From NCBI GenBank assembly GCA_045588575.1, contig JAZNEJ010000008.1:124001-188000 (forward strand): a DNA stretch of 64,000 bases, read 5' to 3'. Under the pieces are notes generated by a model. It searched no databases, was not told the origin of the DNA, and saw only the letters and a list, made by a program, of their open reading frames with translations. A program made the position numbers and the translations under genes. This stretch comes from RGIG5299 sp045588575 (GTDB lineage: Bacteria > Bacillota > Clostridia > Oscillospirales > RGIG5299). This document shows positions 49,280 through 57,431 of the stretch, one piece after another. How positions within the stretch are numbered: the stretch's first letter is position 1; the number at the start of each line of letters is the position of its first letter.

Positions 49280-50932
49280 TCAGTCCTTTTTTTCCGTTAT
49301 TTTTTTGTCTTTAACCTGCAAAATTTTGTCCGATGCCTTTAAAGCGGCGGTGCGGTGGCTAACCGCAATAACCGTTTTGTTTGCCGCCCTTAAATTTTTA
49401 AGCAAGCGCTTTTCGGTTTCGGCATCGAGAGCGCTGGTTGCCTCGTCTAAAAGCAAAACGGGAGCGCCGTGCAAAACCGCGCGGCATATTGAAAGCCTTT
49501 GACGCTGACCTTCCGAAAGCCCCGTGCCAAGCTCCGATAAAACCGTTTCAATTCCTTGGGGAAGCTCGGAAACAAACTCCGCGCAGGAAATTGAAATTGC
49601 ATCGTTTATTTCTTTTTCGGAAAAATCTCTTCCGAAGGTTACGTTTTCTTTAACCGTTCCCGAAAAAAGCTCAAAGCTTTGCGGAACGTAGGCAAAAAGC
49701 GAGCGGCTTTCCTTTGAAATTTCGGTTTCAAAATCTTTTCCAACCGCTTTTATACTGCCGGTATAATTTGAATAAAGCGCAAGCAAAAGATTTATTGCGG
49801 TGGTTTTTCCCCCGCCCGATTTGCCTGCAAAGCTTACGAATTCGCCCGCCTTAATTTCAAACGATGCATTTTCAAGCACCGTTTCTTCTCGGTTGGGATA
49901 TTTAAAGGTAACGTTTTCAAAAACCAATTTTTCAAAATCATTCGGCACCTTTTCGCCCTGCTTCTCGTCTTCAAGGTTGGAAAGCTCGGCGAGCCTTTCG
50001 GCAGATGCGGTTGTTTGATAATATTTTGGAATTAAATTGGAAAGCGCCGCAAAAGGCTGATTTATTTGAGAAACGAGCTGCAAAACGGCGGTAAAAGTAC
50101 CGAAGGTGAAGGCGGGATTTCCGTTAAAAAGCTGAAAACCGCCCCAAACTATTGCAAAAAGGCTTCCCAATCTGAAAACCGTTTCCAAAAGTCCCGATGA
50201 TAAAATGCCAACCGTGCGACGCTTTAAACGGGCTTTAAAGGAGTCTTCAATAAAGCCGTCGCTCATCTCGGTTGCCTTGTCTTCCGCCGAAAAAGCCTTG
50301 AAAACCGAAAGTCCCGCAAGAATTTCCTGCCATTTCGATTTAAGCCTTCCTTCGCTTTCCTGCACTAATTTATGATATTTTTTAACCGTTTTCTTCAAAA
50401 GCTTTAAAACCATAAAGGTAATAACGCCGCCAACACATAAAATTAAGGTAAAGGTAACGTCAAGCTGAAGAAGCACTATTAACGTGAGCAAAATTTTAAT
50501 GCTAAACTGCACGAAATGCGGCAAAATACCCATAACGCCGTCGGCAACCACGGCGCTGTCGGCAGACAAACGGTTTATAACCTCGCCGCTGTGAAATTTG
50601 GTTTGCTCACTGTATTTTTTTAAAACAAACGCCGAAAAAAAGCGGCTCTTCATATCGCTTTCGAGCCTTGCCTTAATTCTTTCCTCAAAAAATCGGCAAA
50701 TAAGCTGGAAAAAAACCTGCATTAAACCGAAAACCGCCATAATAATTGCGGCGGCTATAAAAGGAACGATATTTTCATTTATTGCGGTTGCGGCGTCAAC
50801 CACGTTTTTGGAAAAAAGAGCGTATAAAACGGACGCAACCGAAACAGCTCCGTAACCGATTATTAAAAAAATTATCGGCAAAAGCTGTTTTTTAAAGGTA
50901 TTCTTTAAAAGTCCGTTATCGTTAATTTTCAC
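49280..50932 (-). CDS. ABC exporter, fused membrane and ATPase domains
   Basis: A 550-residue half-transporter: about six membrane helices in residues 1-310, then an ATPase with Walker A GKSGGGKTTAINLL, signature LSEGQRQRLSI and Walker B VLLLDEATSALD. It lacks the C39 peptidase domain found on many bacteriocin exporters, which fits a separate protease encoded 3 bases upstream. GTG start after AAGAGGT. It probably exports a processed peptide or lipid; substrate not visible. Confidence 0.92.
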   Translation of the reverse strand: MKINDNGLLKNTFKKQLLPIIFLIIGYGAVSVASVLYALFSKNVVDAATAINENIVPFIAAAIIMAVFGLMQVFFQLICRFFEERIKARLESDMKSRFFSAFVLKKYSEQTKFHSGEVINRLSADSAVVADGVMGILPHFVQFSIKILLTLIVLLQLDVTFTLILCVGGVITFMVLKLLKKTVKKYHKLVQESEGRLKSKWQEILAGLSVFKAFSAEDKATEMSDGFIEDSFKARLKRRTVGILSSGLLETVFRLGSLFAIVWGGFQLFNGNPAFTFGTFTAVLQLVSQINQPFAALSNLIPKYYQTTASAERLAELSNLEDEKQGEKVPNDFEKLVFENVTFKYPNREETVLENASFEIKAGEFVSFAGKSGGGKTTAINLLLALYSNYTGSIKAVGKDFETEISKESRSLFAYVPQSFELFSGTVKENVTFGRDFSEKEINDAISISCAEFVSELPQGIETVLSELGTGLSEGQRQRLSICRAVLHGAPVLLLDEATSALDAETEKRLLKNLRAANKTVIAVSHRTAALKASDKILQVKDKKITEKKD

Positions 50933-50935
50933 TTT

Positions 50936-51397
50936 TTAACCTCTTTTTGCTTTGTTTTTTCTCGTAAGCGTTCTTATTCCCGTTAAAATTCTTTTAAGCG
51001 CCAAAAAGGGAAGTCGGATTATAAAAAGCTTGCTCCACAAAAAATCGTAGGCTTTAATTTTAGATTCAATGGGATAATATTTCTTTTCTTTTCGGTAAAA
51101 GGCAACCAAAACGCCCAAAATTTGCTCTTCTTTAATGCCTTTTTCCATTTTAAGCTGATTATCGCCCATAAATTTATAGCATCCGTTTTCGTCTTTTCCG
51201 AAGCAACGGTGCAAAACGAGCTTGCCGTTAGCTCGACGGTAAAGCGTTATATCGTATTTTTCAGGCTTGGTTTCCTTTTGAATTATAACCGAATCGCGCC
51301 TGTTTCGAATTAGCGGCCACATTGAGTTGCCAACGGGTACGCAAGTGAAAAATCCGTCGCGCTCCATAACCGTTTCTACGTTTGAAAATTCCTTCAT
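50936..51397 (-). CDS. S24/S26 (SipW-like) serine peptidase
   Basis: A 153-residue protein. VGNSMWPLI carries the nucleophile Ser in an SxM motif, LVLHRCFG has His where SipW and eukaryotic signal peptidases carry theirs, and FMGDN supplies the Asp, so a Ser-His-Asp site is likely. The usual N-terminal membrane anchor is missing; the C-terminal 40 residues are hydrophobic and basic. Its ATG overlaps the PqqD stop (ATGA). Expected to cut a leader peptide or pre-protein. Confidence 0.8.
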   Translation of the reverse strand: MKEFSNVETVMERDGFFTCVPVGNSMWPLIRNRRDSVIIQKETKPEKYDITLYRRANGKLVLHRCFGKDENGCYKFMGDNQLKMEKGIKEEQILGVLVAFYRKEKKYYPIESKIKAYDFLWSKLFIIRLPFLALKRILTGIRTLTRKNKAKRG

Positions 51398-51660
51398 TCT
51401 TCCAAAAGCCCTGCCGTTTCGCATTTTTCAATAAAAGTTTTAACGTCGTTTTTTGCCATTCTGTCGGTAACCGCATATTCGTCTAAAACGGCGGCAACCA
51501 ATTCGTCCTCGGTTGCGCCCTTGGAAAGAATTTGCCAAAGGAATGCGCCCGTTTCGTTTAACGTTATAAGTCCGTTAAAGCTTCTTGAGGCCTCTCCGAC
51601 GGCAACAACAACCATATTGCCTGCAACCTCTCTTAAAACAAAGCCTTCTTTTATTTTCAT
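51394..51660 (-). CDS. PqqD-like protein (RiPP recognition element)
   Basis: An 88-residue winged-helix PqqD protein: FVLREVAGNMVVVAVGE, a central LITLNETGAFLWQIL, and ELVAAVLDEYAV...VKTFIEKCETAGLLEE match the domain. PqqD-like modules bind the leader of ribosomally made peptides and deliver it to modifying enzymes. Start ATG 51660 after GGAGAG. No substrate gene is visible next to it. Confidence 0.87.
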   Translation of the reverse strand: MKIKEGFVLREVAGNMVVVAVGEASRSFNGLITLNETGAFLWQILSKGATEDELVAAVLDEYAVTDRMAKNDVKTFIEKCETAGLLEE

Positions 51661-51695
51661 TTTCTTCTCTTTCTCTCCGAAAGGAGTTTGAATTT

Positions 51696-52400
51696 TTATT
51701 TGTTTAATACCGCGCCGTAGGCAACTCTTGCCGCCTCTTGCTCCATATTGCAACGAAGCCTGAAAAACGGGACCGCGGTGAAAATTTCATTTAAAAGCGC
51801 CATAAACTTTTCGTTTTCTTCGGGTGTTCTTATTCGGTGGGTTTGCCCCAAAAAGAGAGGAAGCGCCTCTTTAACGCTCATTTTTTCAACCGAATTTTCC
51901 TTTGCTCTTTCCAAAAAGTAAATTGCCTTTACCGGCACCTTTTTGTTAACCGATAAATCGCTTTTACCCGAAAAAGGAGTGCCGCAGGCGTATAAAACGC
52001 CGTTTTCGCATTTTATTGCGGGCTTATCATCGTTTAAAATATAGGCTCTTTCGCCGAACTCTTTAAGCCAAAGCGAAGTGTGGGTGGACTTACCCGTGTT
52101 GGGATTTGCCGAAAACATATATGCCTCGTTATTTAACACGACGGTTGACGAGTGAAGCAAGCAGCCCCCGAAATTAACGAGCTTTCTGAAAAAAGCGCCT
52201 CCCAAAAAAAGATATTCGCTTTCCTCAATGGTAATTTTCGGATTTTCCCGCTGCTTTTGCTCAATAAATTCAAGAGGAATATTTATTTCAATGTTACATT
52301 TTTCCGTAAATTCGGTTTTAAACTGCTCCGAACGCTCGCGAAGCAGCTTGAATTTCGGCTCGTAATTAACGATTAAGTCGGCTATTTTATAGCTCTCCAT
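51696..52400 (-). CDS. HPr-kinase-like P-loop kinase
   Basis: A 234-residue protein with an HprK/PEPCK-like kinase core: FSANPNTGKSTHTSLWLK is the P-loop, YILNDDKPAI provides acidic residues, and GTPFSGKSDL follows. The N-terminal 80 residues are unlike HPr kinase. Related proteins sit in lasso-peptide and other RiPP loci, and one such kinase phosphorylates the peptide. True HPr kinase is unlikely because the genome context and N-terminus differ. ATG after AAGGTG. First gene of the set. Confidence 0.82.
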   Translation of the reverse strand: MESYKIADLIVNYEPKFKLLRERSEQFKTEFTEKCNIEINIPLEFIEQKQRENPKITIEESEYLFLGGAFFRKLVNFGGCLLHSSTVVLNNEAYMFSANPNTGKSTHTSLWLKEFGERAYILNDDKPAIKCENGVLYACGTPFSGKSDLSVNKKVPVKAIYFLERAKENSVEKMSVKEALPLFLGQTHRIRTPEENEKFMALLNEIFTAVPFFRLRCNMEQEAARVAYGAVLNK

Positions 52401-52416
52401 TTTAATCACCTTATAT

Positions 52417-52445
52417 ATTATACAACCTTTTTTAAATAATTTCCA
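52417..52445 (-). promoter_or_regulatory. Possible promoter of the kinase/PqqD/exporter set
   Basis: TGGAAA (52445-52440), 17 bases, and TATAAT (52422-52417) on the minus strand. The -35 is weak. Confidence 0.5.
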
Positions 52446-52517
52446 CATTTTTTTGCAATTTTATCATATTAAAAGGTTATATTAAAAAAATTCACAATAT
52501 ATTAACTAATATTCCTC

Positions 52518-52546
52518 TTGACAAATTGGCAAAATAGTAGTAAATT
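52518..52546 (+). promoter_or_regulatory. Heat-shock operon promoter
   Basis: TTGACA (52518-52523), 17 bases, and TAAATT (52541-52546). The CIRCE operator begins 8 bases after the -10 and so covers the start of transcription. Confidence 0.8.
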
Positions 52547-52553
52547 ATATGCG

Positions 52554-52580
52554 TTAGCACTCGAAAGAGCAGAGTGCTAA
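52554..52580 (+). promoter_or_regulatory. CIRCE operator (HrcA-binding site)
   Basis: TTAGCACTC and GAGTGCTAA separated by 9 bases: a perfect match to the consensus. Confidence 0.98.
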
Positions 52581-52597
52581 AAACGGAGGAATGCAAA

Positions 52598-53656
52598 ATG
52601 GAGCTTTCCGAAAGAAAGAAACGAATTTTAAAATCGGTTATAGAACTTTATATTGCCTCCGGCGAGCCGGTTGGCTCGAAAAACGTTTCGCAAAGGCTTA
52701 ACGAGGAAATTTCTTCGGCAACCGTGCGAAACGAAATGGCGCAGCTTGAAGATTTAGGTCTTTTAATGCAGCCGCACACCTCGGCGGGCAGAATTCCCTC
52801 GGTTGAAGGCTACCGCTACTTTTTGAAAAATTTGATGGTAACCGATTCCTTAAAGCCCGAAGAAAAAAATAAAATAGATAAAATCGTTAAAGAGCTTACA
52901 AACGATATGTCGGTGCTTCCCAAAAGGTTTGCCGCCGCCGCAAGCGATTTAACGGGCTGCACCTCGGTTAATATAACGCCGCTTAATTCGTCGCCCATCT
53001 CGCATTTCGAGGTGGTTGCCGCCGCAAAAAACATAACGGCACTGCTCGCAGTTAACGCCGCAGGCTCGGTTAAAACCAAAATTATTATGACTCTTTCGGA
53101 AATAAGTGCCGAAAGCGCCGCGGTTTTCACCCGAATTTTAAACACTCATCTTTCACTTTCAACCCCCACCGCAATAACCCCCGCACTTTACAGAAAGGTT
53201 GAAAACGAGGTTAAAAAATATTGCCCCGAAATGATGTTCGTAATGCCCGCGGTTAAGGAAGCCGTTAAGGAGCTTCAGGGCTATGAGGTTAACGTTGGCG
53301 GAGAAACCAAAATTTTCTCATACCCCGAATTTTCCGACGTAACCAAGGCAAAGGCATTTTTAAATCTTCTTAACGAAGAGGAAAAAATAACGCGCTTGGC
53401 GCTCGACCTTCCCGAAGGAATAAACATCGATATTGTAACCAACAGCGCGCTTTTGCCGCCCGAAGGAATGAGCGTTATTTCAACTGCCTACAAGGTTGGC
53501 GATTTAACCAGCGTTTTGTGCGTTTTCGGCCCCAAACGAATGAACTATTCCGATATTAAACCGAAATTAAGCTATTTTACCAATCAAATTAACGATATTA
53601 TAAGAAAATCTATGTTTGAAGAGCCCGACGGAAACAAGAAATTCGAAATACAGTGA
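52598..53656 (+). CDS. hrcA: Heat-inducible repressor HrcA
   Basis: A 352-residue repressor. The winged-helix part (MELSERKKRILKSVIELY, SSATVRNEMAQLE) binds CIRCE, and the GAF-like middle and the tail (LTSVLCVFGPKRMNY) are typical. GroE or chaperone availability controls its activity. The operator 18 bases upstream implies self-regulation of hrcA-grpE-dnaK-dnaJ. The ATG follows GGAGG; the earlier in-frame GTG lies within CIRCE. Confidence 0.96.
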   Translation: MELSERKKRILKSVIELYIASGEPVGSKNVSQRLNEEISSATVRNEMAQLEDLGLLMQPHTSAGRIPSVEGYRYFLKNLMVTDSLKPEEKNKIDKIVKELTNDMSVLPKRFAAAASDLTGCTSVNITPLNSSPISHFEVVAAAKNITALLAVNAAGSVKTKIIMTLSEISAESAAVFTRILNTHLSLSTPTAITPALYRKVENEVKKYCPEMMFVMPAVKEAVKELQGYEVNVGGETKIFSYPEFSDVTKAKAFLNLLNEEEKITRLALDLPEGINIDIVTNSALLPPEGMSVISTAYKVGDLTSVLCVFGPKRMNYSDIKPKLSYFTNQINDIIRKSMFEEPDGNKKFEIQ

Positions 53657-53664
53657 GGTTTATA

Positions 53665-54174
53665 ATGAACGACGAAGAAATTAAAGAAACGGCTCCCCAA
53701 GAGGAAGCCGCTCCCAAAAAGGCAAAAAAAGCAAAAGCTGATAAAGTCGCCGAATTAACCCTTGAAATAAAGGAAAAGGACGATAAATATTTAAGGCTTT
53801 TGGCGGAATACGACAACTATAAAAAGCGCACCGCAAAGGAAAGAGATTTAATTGAGCTAAACGCAACGGCGCATACTCTCGGCGCAATTTTACCGCTTGC
53901 CGACAGCATTGAAAGAGCCGCAAAAAGCACGGGTGATGCCGAAAGCATTAAATCGGGCGTTGATATGGCTTTAAAATCCTTTATGGCGGAGCTTATAAAG
54001 GTCGGCTTGGAGGAAATTCCCACCGATATTCCCTTTGACCCCAATCTTCACAACGCGGTTATGCACGTTGAAGACGAAGCCAAGGGCGAGGGCGAAATCG
54101 TTGAGGTTTTCCAAAAGGGATATCGCTTTAAAGATAAGGTAATTCGCTACGCAATGGTTAAAGTTGCGAACTAA
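53665..54174 (+). CDS. grpE: Nucleotide exchange factor GrpE
   Basis: A 169-residue protein with an acidic, alanine/lysine-rich N-terminus, a long coiled coil (LTLEIKEKDDKYLRLLAEYDNYKKRT) and the beta domain with PFDPNLHNAVMHVED. It releases ADP from DnaK. ATG 53665, 8 bases after the hrcA stop, with GTGAGGT as ribosome site. Confidence 0.95.
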   Translation: MNDEEIKETAPQEEAAPKKAKKAKADKVAELTLEIKEKDDKYLRLLAEYDNYKKRTAKERDLIELNATAHTLGAILPLADSIERAAKSTGDAESIKSGVDMALKSFMAELIKVGLEEIPTDIPFDPNLHNAVMHVEDEAKGEGEIVEVFQKGYRFKDKVIRYAMVKVAN

Positions 54175-54213
54175 ATTATAAAACAATAACTTATTATATG
54201 GAGGAAAAACATT

Positions 54214-56031
54214 ATGGCAAAAATTATAGGCATTGACCTCGGTACAACAAACTCATGCGTCGCTGTTATGGAAGGCGGCGAGCCCACCGTTATCGCAAAT
54301 GCGGAAGGCGCAAGAACAACTCCTTCCGTTGTTGCATTTTCAAAAACAGGCGAGAGAATGGTTGGTCAGATTGCAAAACGTCAGGCTATTACCAATCCCG
54401 ACAGAACCATCAGCTCAATTAAAAGAGAAATGGGCACCTCTCACAAAGAGAGCATAGACTCAAAAGAATATTCTCCCCAAGAGATTTCCGCAATGATTCT
54501 TCAAAAGCTTAAAGCAGATGCCGAAGCATATCTCGGTGAAAAGGTAACCGAAGCGGTTATAACCGTTCCCGCATATTTCTCCGACACACAGCGTCAGGCA
54601 ACCAAAGACGCAGGCAAAATTGCAGGTCTTGAAGTTAAGAGAATTATAAACGAACCCACCGCAGCCGCTTTCGCATACGGTATGGATAAGGAAAAAGACC
54701 AGAAAATTATGGTTTACGACCTTGGCGGCGGTACCTTCGACGTTTCTATTCTCGATATAGGCGACGGCGTTTTCGAGGTTATGGCAACAAACGGTAACAC
54801 CCGTCTCGGCGGCGACGATTTCGACGAAAGAATTATAAAATACATCGCCGAAGAATTCAAAAAAGAAAACGGCGTTGACCTCACCAAAGATAAAATTGCT
54901 TTGCAAAGACTTAAAGACGCCGCAGAAAAAGCTAAAATCGAGCTTTCGGGCATGCAGCAGACCTCTATAAATCAGCCCTTTATGTCGGTTGACGCAAACG
55001 GCACTCCCTTACACCTTGATATGACTCTCACCAGAGCAAAATTCAACGATTTAACCCGCGACCTCGTTGATGCAACCATGATTCCCGTTAAGCAGGCAAT
55101 GCAGGATGCAAATCTCTCTCCCTCGGATATAGATAAGGTTATTCTCGTTGGCGGCTCAACAAGAATTCCCGCCGTTCAGGAAGCCGTTAAGGCGTTCACC
55201 GGCAAAGAGCCTCACAAGGGCATTAACCCCGACGAATGCGTTGCGCTCGGCGCCGCAATTCAGGGCGGTGTTTTGCAGGGCGACGTTAAGGGCATTGTTC
55301 TTCTCGACGTTACTCCTCTTTCTCTCGGTGTTGAAACTCTCGGAAACATCACCACTAAAATAATTGAAAGAAACACCACCATTCCCGTTAAAAAGAGCAT
55401 GGTTTTCTCCACCGCGGCAGATAATCAGCCCGCCGTTGAAATTCACATTCTTCAGGGCGAACGCGAAATGGCAAAAGATAACAAAACTCTCGGCAGATTT
55501 AATCTCGACGGCATTGCTCCCGCTCCCAGAGGCGTTCCTCAAATTGAGGTTACCTTTGATATCGACGCCAACGGCATAGTTAACGTTTCGGCTAAAGACC
55601 TCGGCACCAATAAGGAGCAGCATATCACCATCACCGCTTCAACCAATATGTCCAAAGAAGAAATAGACAAGGCTGTTAAAGAGGCTGAAAAGTTTGCTGA
55701 CGAAGATAAAAAGGCAAGAGAAGCCGTTGAAGCCAAAAACGGTGCAGAGCAGCTTTGCTTCCAGATTGAAAAAGCTCTCGACGATGCGGGCGATAAGTTA
55801 ACCGACGAAGAAAAAACAACAATGAGAGATGAAGTTAACAAAGTTCGCGAAACCTTGAAAAACGGCGATACCGCACAAATTAACGAAGCAAAATCGGCTC
55901 TCGAAAAGAAATTCTACGAATACGCCGCAAAGCTTTATCAGCAGCCCGCAGGCGCTGAAGGTGCCGCTCCCGAAGGCGCGGTTAACCCCGACGGAACCGT
56001 TAACACCGGATTCTCCGACGAACAGAAATAA
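54214..56031 (+). CDS. dnaK: Chaperone DnaK (Hsp70)
   Basis: A 605-residue Hsp70: IGIDLGTTNSCVAVMEGG, VYDLGGGTFDVSIL and ILVGGSTRIPAVQ in the ATPase, DVTPLSLGVET at the start of the substrate domain, and a helical lid. The tail ends GFSDEQK. The strong ribosome site is ATGGAGG. Third gene of the heat-shock operon. Confidence 0.98.
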   Translation: MAKIIGIDLGTTNSCVAVMEGGEPTVIANAEGARTTPSVVAFSKTGERMVGQIAKRQAITNPDRTISSIKREMGTSHKESIDSKEYSPQEISAMILQKLKADAEAYLGEKVTEAVITVPAYFSDTQRQATKDAGKIAGLEVKRIINEPTAAAFAYGMDKEKDQKIMVYDLGGGTFDVSILDIGDGVFEVMATNGNTRLGGDDFDERIIKYIAEEFKKENGVDLTKDKIALQRLKDAAEKAKIELSGMQQTSINQPFMSVDANGTPLHLDMTLTRAKFNDLTRDLVDATMIPVKQAMQDANLSPSDIDKVILVGGSTRIPAVQEAVKAFTGKEPHKGINPDECVALGAAIQGGVLQGDVKGIVLLDVTPLSLGVETLGNITTKIIERNTTIPVKKSMVFSTAADNQPAVEIHILQGEREMAKDNKTLGRFNLDGIAPAPRGVPQIEVTFDIDANGIVNVSAKDLGTNKEQHITITASTNMSKEEIDKAVKEAEKFADEDKKAREAVEAKNGAEQLCFQIEKALDDAGDKLTDEEKTTMRDEVNKVRETLKNGDTAQINEAKSALEKKFYEYAAKLYQQPAGAEGAAPEGAVNPDGTVNTGFSDEQK

Positions 56032-56102
56032 ACTTATAACCAATGCCTTTAAGGTCGAAAATCTCGGCCTTAAAGGCCGTTTATTCGAAAGGTGAAGACA
56101 GT

Positions 56103-57233
56103 ATGTCCGACAAAAGAGATTACTACGAGGTGCTCGGTCTTAAAAAGGGCGCATCGGCAGACGAAATCAAAAAAGCCTACCGTAAGCTTGCAAAGCAATA
56201 TCACCCCGACTTAAACCCCGGCAATGCAGAAGCCGAGGTTAAGTTCAAAGAGGTTAACGAGGCCTACGAGGTTTTATCCGACGACCAAAAAAGAGCCAAA
56301 TACGACCAGTTCGGCTTCGCAGGGGTAGACCCCTCCTACGGCGCCGGCGCAGGTGCGGGCGGCTACGGCGGTTTTTCCGATTTCAACGTTGATATCGGCG
56401 ATATTTTTTCAAGCTTTTTCGGCGGCAATACCCGAAGAAGCAATCCCAACGCCCCCGAAAGAGGCGAGGACCTCCGTTACAGCGTTATTTTAAATTTGCG
56501 AGAGGCTGTTTTGGGTTGTAAAAAAACGGTTGAATACACACGCCGTGAAAAATGTCATGATTGCGGCGGAAGCGGCGCAAAGAAGGGAACAAGCCCTGAA
56601 ACCTGTCCCGTTTGCCGCGGCACAGGTCAAGTAAGACGTCAGCAGCAAACAATGTTCGGCGCTTTCCAATCGGTTACCGCCTGCTCAAACTGTAACGGCA
56701 CGGGTAAGGTTATAAAAACCCCCTGCGACGTTTGCAGAGGCACGGGCAGAGTAAGCAAAAAAATAGTAAGAGAAGTAGATATTCCCGCAGGAATTGATAA
56801 CGGTCAAACCCTTCGTGTTGAGCGTCAGGGAAATTCGGGATTAAGAGGCGGAATCTCTGGCGACCTTCTCATAACCGTTTCGGTTGCGAGAGATTCCTTT
56901 TTCACCCGTTCGGGAAGCAATTTAACCTGCGAGCTACCCATAACCTTCGTTGATGCGGCGCTCGGCTGCACCGTTAACATTCCCGTTATAGACGGCGGCA
57001 CCGAAAAGCTCGTTATTCCCGAAGGAACTCAAAACGGCGCGGTTTTGAAGCTTAAAGGAAAAGGTGCCTACATAATAGGCTCAAGCCGCAGAGGCGACCA
57101 GCTCGTTACCGTAATCGTTGAAACTCCCAAAAACCTTTCTTCAAAGCAAAAGGAAGCTTTAAGGAGCTTCGATTCGCTTACAAGCGAAAAAAATTACGAA
57201 AAACAAAAAGCTTTTGCAAAACACAGAAAATAA
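56103..57233 (+). CDS. dnaJ: Co-chaperone DnaJ (Hsp40)
   Basis: A 376-residue type I DnaJ: J domain with YHPDLNPG, a G/F-rich linker (GAGAGAGGYGGF), four zinc motifs (CHDCGGSG, CPVCRGTG, CSNCNGTG, CDVCRGTG), and two C-terminal domains. It brings substrates to DnaK and stimulates its ATPase. Start ATG 56103 after AAAGGTG; the upstream in-frame ATG lacks a site. Confidence 0.97.
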   Translation: MSDKRDYYEVLGLKKGASADEIKKAYRKLAKQYHPDLNPGNAEAEVKFKEVNEAYEVLSDDQKRAKYDQFGFAGVDPSYGAGAGAGGYGGFSDFNVDIGDIFSSFFGGNTRRSNPNAPERGEDLRYSVILNLREAVLGCKKTVEYTRREKCHDCGGSGAKKGTSPETCPVCRGTGQVRRQQQTMFGAFQSVTACSNCNGTGKVIKTPCDVCRGTGRVSKKIVREVDIPAGIDNGQTLRVERQGNSGLRGGISGDLLITVSVARDSFFTRSGSNLTCELPITFVDAALGCTVNIPVIDGGTEKLVIPEGTQNGAVLKLKGKGAYIIGSSRRGDQLVTVIVETPKNLSSKQKEALRSFDSLTSEKNYEKQKAFAKHRK

Positions 57234-57266
57234 CTTAAATTTCGCTTTAAAACGTCATTTTTCATT

Positions 57267-57293
57267 AAAAGCTCTCTTTTTGAGAGCTTTTTC
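57267..57293 (+). terminator. Terminator of the heat-shock operon
   Basis: AAAAGCTCTC/GAGAGCTTTT with a T5 loop, then TTC and T-rich sequence. Confidence 0.85.
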
Positions 57294-57339
57294 TTTTGTC
57301 TGATTATGTATAAATTGTTACCTTTTTGTAATATTTCTC

Positions 57340-57368
57340 TTGATTTTTGAAAACGGGTATAGTATAAT
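57340..57368 (+). promoter_or_regulatory. Promoter of the NCS2 permease gene
   Basis: TTGATT (57340-57345), 17 bases, and perfect TATAAT (57363-57368). Confidence 0.75.
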
Positions 57369-57378
57369 TAAAATGCAG

Positions 57379-57399
57379 ACCGTTTTTTAAAAAAACGGT
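57379..57399 (+). other. Hairpin at the start of the NCS2 leader
   Basis: ACCGTTTTTT pairs with AAAAAACGGT, within about 5 bases of the predicted transcription start. No T-run follows, so it is not a terminator; an mRNA-stabilising or control role is possible. No purine riboswitch core was seen. Confidence 0.5.
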
Positions 57400-57431
57400 T
57401 AAAAAAATTTTAATGGAGGAAAAAAAGAAAA

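Noticed and set aside
48743..52400. Lasso peptide cluster
   Set aside because: Kinase, PqqD and exporter fit, but no asparagine-synthetase-like cyclase and no precursor peptide are present, so only a RiPP-like set is claimed.
52574..52597. Longer HrcA start at GTG 52574
   Set aside because: The codon lies inside the CIRCE operator and has no ribosome site; ATG 52598 has GGAGG.
57300..57431. Purine riboswitch before the NCS2 permease
   Set aside because: The conserved junction sequences of the purine riboswitch are not seen; only a simple AT-rich hairpin is present.
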